From the NCBI GenBank assembly GCA_019314085.1, contig JAFCZZ010000009.1, forward strand, positions 1 through 16,008: a stretch of DNA of 16,008 nt, read 5' to 3'. The notes beneath the pieces are model-generated. The model ran no database searches. It was not told the origin of the DNA and saw only the letters and a list, made by a program, of their open reading frames with translations. Of this stretch, positions 14,424 through 16,008 are shown piece by piece. The stretch is from Deltaproteobacteria bacterium (GTDB lineage Bacteria; Desulfobacterota; Syntrophia; Syntrophales; UBA2210). Every line of letters starts with the position of its first letter. The stretch's first letter is position 1. Both the position numbers and the translations under genes were made by a program.

Positions 14424-14515
14424 AGGATAAAATTGAAGTAACACATAACACTACTATCAAGATAGAGAAGAGAAAAGAACAAAAAGACGAGGAGGAGGTG
14501 AAGCATGACGACTGA
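14420..14515 (+). CDS. Possible 31-aa charged peptide, or coupling leader
   Basis: ATG 14420 overlaps the previous stop in the ATGA manner used by other genes here, and the frame runs to TGA 14515, 11 bases into the next gene. The 31 residues are very polar (MKDKIEVTHNTTIKIEKRKE, then an acidic cluster). The frame carries the GGAGGT of the next gene (14494-14499). It fills the only unexplained gap of the region. It could be a real small protein or just a way to couple translation to the fibre gene. No family is recognised. Confidence 0.45.
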   Translation: MKDKIEVTHNTTIKIEKRKEQKDEEEVKHDD

Positions 14516-14891
14516 GAACACAGTCACAACTAACATAGGCCGGGAGAAACTGGCCAAGGCGCATATCGGGTTGATAACGCTACCTGCTATCACTCAGATT
14601 GCATTTGGGAACGGAGGTGTGGACACATCAGGCAATCCTATCCCGCCTGATGGGACGGAAACAACCGTTCCGGGGCAGTTTATCTTGAAAGATGTCAGCA
14701 GTGTAGAGTTTGTTCCCCCTACCACCGCACGGATACATGGGGAACTGGCATATGATGAGGGAAATGGAGAAAATGTCTCAGCATGTGGATTATATGACAG
14801 CGAAGGGGATTTGATTGCCTTACAAACGTTCGCAGTGATTCCGAAGACGTCATCATTGCGAATCTTAGTAGATTGGGACGAGGTGTTCTAA
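14505..14891 (+). CDS. Tail fibre N-terminal (tail-collar fibre) protein, short
   Basis: 128 residues. The pattern resembles the N-terminal domain of phage tail-collar fibre proteins: ITQIAFGNGGVDTSGNPIPP, 'L...SSVEFVPPTTARIHGELAYDEG', then ENVSACGLYDSEGDLIALQT and a closing strand LRILVDWDEVF. In longer fibres this domain docks on the baseplate; here the gene ends after the domain, so it is a stand-alone adaptor or the first half of a split fibre (inference). GGAGGT at 14494-14499 lies five bases before the ATG. The following fibre gene starts 15 bases after its stop. Confidence 0.78.
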   Translation: MTTENTVTTNIGREKLAKAHIGLITLPAITQIAFGNGGVDTSGNPIPPDGTETTVPGQFILKDVSSVEFVPPTTARIHGELAYDEGNGENVSACGLYDSEGDLIALQTFAVIPKTSSLRILVDWDEVF

Positions 14892-14905
14892 GAGGGGATT
14901 GAAAA

Positions 14906-16008
14906 ATGTCAGGTGAGATGCAACAGATTGAAATCACAGACGCCGTTCACGCAGATGTAGTGAATGCAAAGATTGTGATCCCTGGTAATCGGACACATGC
15001 TAAAGCAATGACCGAGGCAGAGCGTGATGCTCTTACCGGGGATGATCTATTTGTTGGGCGGACAATCTTCAACACAACTGCTGGGAGGTTCGAGGTCTAT
15101 GATGGGGCTAACTGGACCACGGTCAATCTCTCAGATGCAACAATAGACACTGACATAGACTGGGCTGGGCATCTTATCAAAAATCTCGGTGACCCGGTTG
15201 CCCCAGATGACGTTGCAAAAAAACTCTACGTCGACCTCGCTACGACAGGTCTTGGGGTGGATTACTATCTGCTCGACGCAGCCGACAGTGGCGTGCCCGC
15301 ATACAAACAGTTGACAGCAGCACCACCAGATCTGGGTGAGGCGTACATTGAGGTGACCCAAAACACAGCGGGGGATTACGAAGTTGGTTCATGGATAGCA
15401 CCCGCAAACGGCGTGGATCGGATCGGCCTTGGTGTCTATACAATCAACCTGCAAAGCGAGATTGTCAGTGGACTTGAAAGCGCAGACATCAGATTCTTCT
15501 TCAGGCTATACGAACGGGAATCCGGCGGCACTGAGAATCTGATTGTGGAATCAACGCCGAGCAATATAATCGGAGACACAAGGGAGAACGTAGTCACAAG
15601 CGCGATACTGGCAAGTGATTACGTAATGGCAGCAGGCAGCAGGCTGGTTCTCAAGCTGTACGCGAGCTGGGGAGACAGCAAGAGCGCAACTGTCAGGGTT
15701 TACTATCAGGGGAATGTTAAAAGTAGACTGGCTGTTCCGACTGAGAAGGAAATCCTCGATACGCTATATGCAGCAATTACCCACGCTTCGAGACATGAAC
15801 TCGGCGGCCCAGATGAGGTGTCGATAGACGCCAGTCAGGTAGGAAGCGGCGTTCTTACCGTCGACAGGATACCTGATCTGACGAGAGGTAAGATCACCGA
15901 TCTCTTCAGTTCGCCGTTCTGGGATAATATACCAGACAAACCATCAGTGTTCCCACCAGAAACTCACACCCACGACCACGGGTCGCTGACGGGGCTTGAT
16001 GACGATGA
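14906..16008 (+). CDS. Tail fibre protein, N-terminal 367 residues (runs off the edge)
   Basis: The frame opens at ATG 14906, after GAGGGG at 14892-14897, and remains open to the window end, so the 3' part is missing. Modules: residues 33-73 with AERDALTGDDLFVGRTIFNT and 'RFEVYDGANW', a frequent phage fibre motif; 90-110 LIKNLGDPVAPDDVAKKLYV; a beta-sandwich-like domain at about 118-275 (YYLLDAADSGVPAYKQLTAA to VYYQGNV); 293-324 ASRHELGGPDEVSIDASQVG with 'GVLTVDRIPDL'; FWDNIPDKPSVFPP at 338-351; and a His-rich THTHDHGSLTGLDDD at 353-367. These are all known as fibre building blocks. The protein would carry host recognition at its missing C-terminus. Confidence 0.85.
   Translation, partial: MSGEMQQIEITDAVHADVVNAKIVIPGNRTHAKAMTEAERDALTGDDLFVGRTIFNTTAGRFEVYDGANWTTVNLSDATIDTDIDWAGHLIKNLGDPVAPDDVAKKLYVDLATTGLGVDYYLLDAADSGVPAYKQLTAAPPDLGEAYIEVTQNTAGDYEVGSWIAPANGVDRIGLGVYTINLQSEIVSGLESADIRFFFRLYERESGGTENLIVESTPSNIIGDTRENVVTSAILASDYVMAAGSRLVLKLYASWGDSKSATVRVYYQGNVKSRLAVPTEKEILDTLYAAITHASRHELGGPDEVSIDASQVGSGVLTVDRIPDLTRGKITDLFSSPFWDNIPDKPSVFPPETHTHDHGSLTGLDDD

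Noticed and set aside
1..16008. tRNA, CRISPR, insertion sequence, integrase, attachment site, defence island
   Set aside because: I looked for cloverleaf-like stretches, regular repeats, transposase or integrase motifs and non-structural accessory genes and saw none. All space is taken by structural genes.

Overview
The window is one uninterrupted, rightward-transcribed virion structural module of a tailed virus with a contractile tail (myovirus morphology), either a free phage or the structural part of a provirus. All genes I accept lie on the + strand. They are packed with short gaps or 1-8 base overlaps, often ATGA or TGATG, and most have clear GGAGG-type ribosome binding sites. No gap exceeds 300 bases. 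I see no tRNA, rRNA, CRISPR array, insertion sequence, integrase, attachment site or convincing terminator. The module reads as one long late operon whose promoter and end lie outside the window.

Layout. Head (1-3367): the C-terminal end of a probable protease/scaffold protein, a capsid cement (decoration) protein, an encapsulin-like HK97-fold major capsid protein, a small two-part unknown protein, and an SPP1 gp7 / Mu gpF-type minor head protein. Neck (3364-5070): head-tail adaptor, HK97 gp10-like protein, presumptive head-closure protein and tail terminator. Tail shaft (5067-9765): sheath, a 58-aa membrane protein, tube, two overlapping tail-assembly-chaperone frames and the tape measure protein. 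Baseplate (9765-14423): Dit-like tube initiator, Pam3 gp18-like plug, hub, Gp138-type spike, gp25-like wedge, baseplate J wedge and tail protein I-like protein. Fibres (14420-16008): a 31-aa ORF, a tail-collar fibre N-terminal module and a long tail fibre that runs off the right edge.

How the genes work together: protease/scaffold, capsid protein and cement build the head; the neck proteins close it and dock the tail; tube and sheath polymerise around a tape measure probably held by the chaperones; the baseplate is nucleated by initiator, plug, hub and spike, wrapped by gp25/J/I wedges, and carries the fibres. Portal and terminase genes, normally next to the protease, are not in the window and are probably to the left. 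Lysis, replication and lysogeny genes are also absent.

Host: not determined by the sequence. The strong Shine-Dalgarno sites fit bacteria and many archaea. The fibre's 'SRHELGG' and 'FWDNIPDKPS' style modules remind me of fibres from archaeal (methanogen or ANME-type) viruses, but this is a weak impression. No peptidoglycan-hydrolase domain is visible in the tape measure, hub or spike.

The most interesting points are: a candidate +1 programmed frameshift at CGG_TTT_CAA between the two chaperone frames; a related beta-rich domain inserted in both the cement protein and the sheath; the small membrane protein between sheath and tube; and a 49-residue tandem duplication in the tape measure. I do not find a wholly new system; the window is mainly a coherent tail/head module from what may be an undescribed virus.
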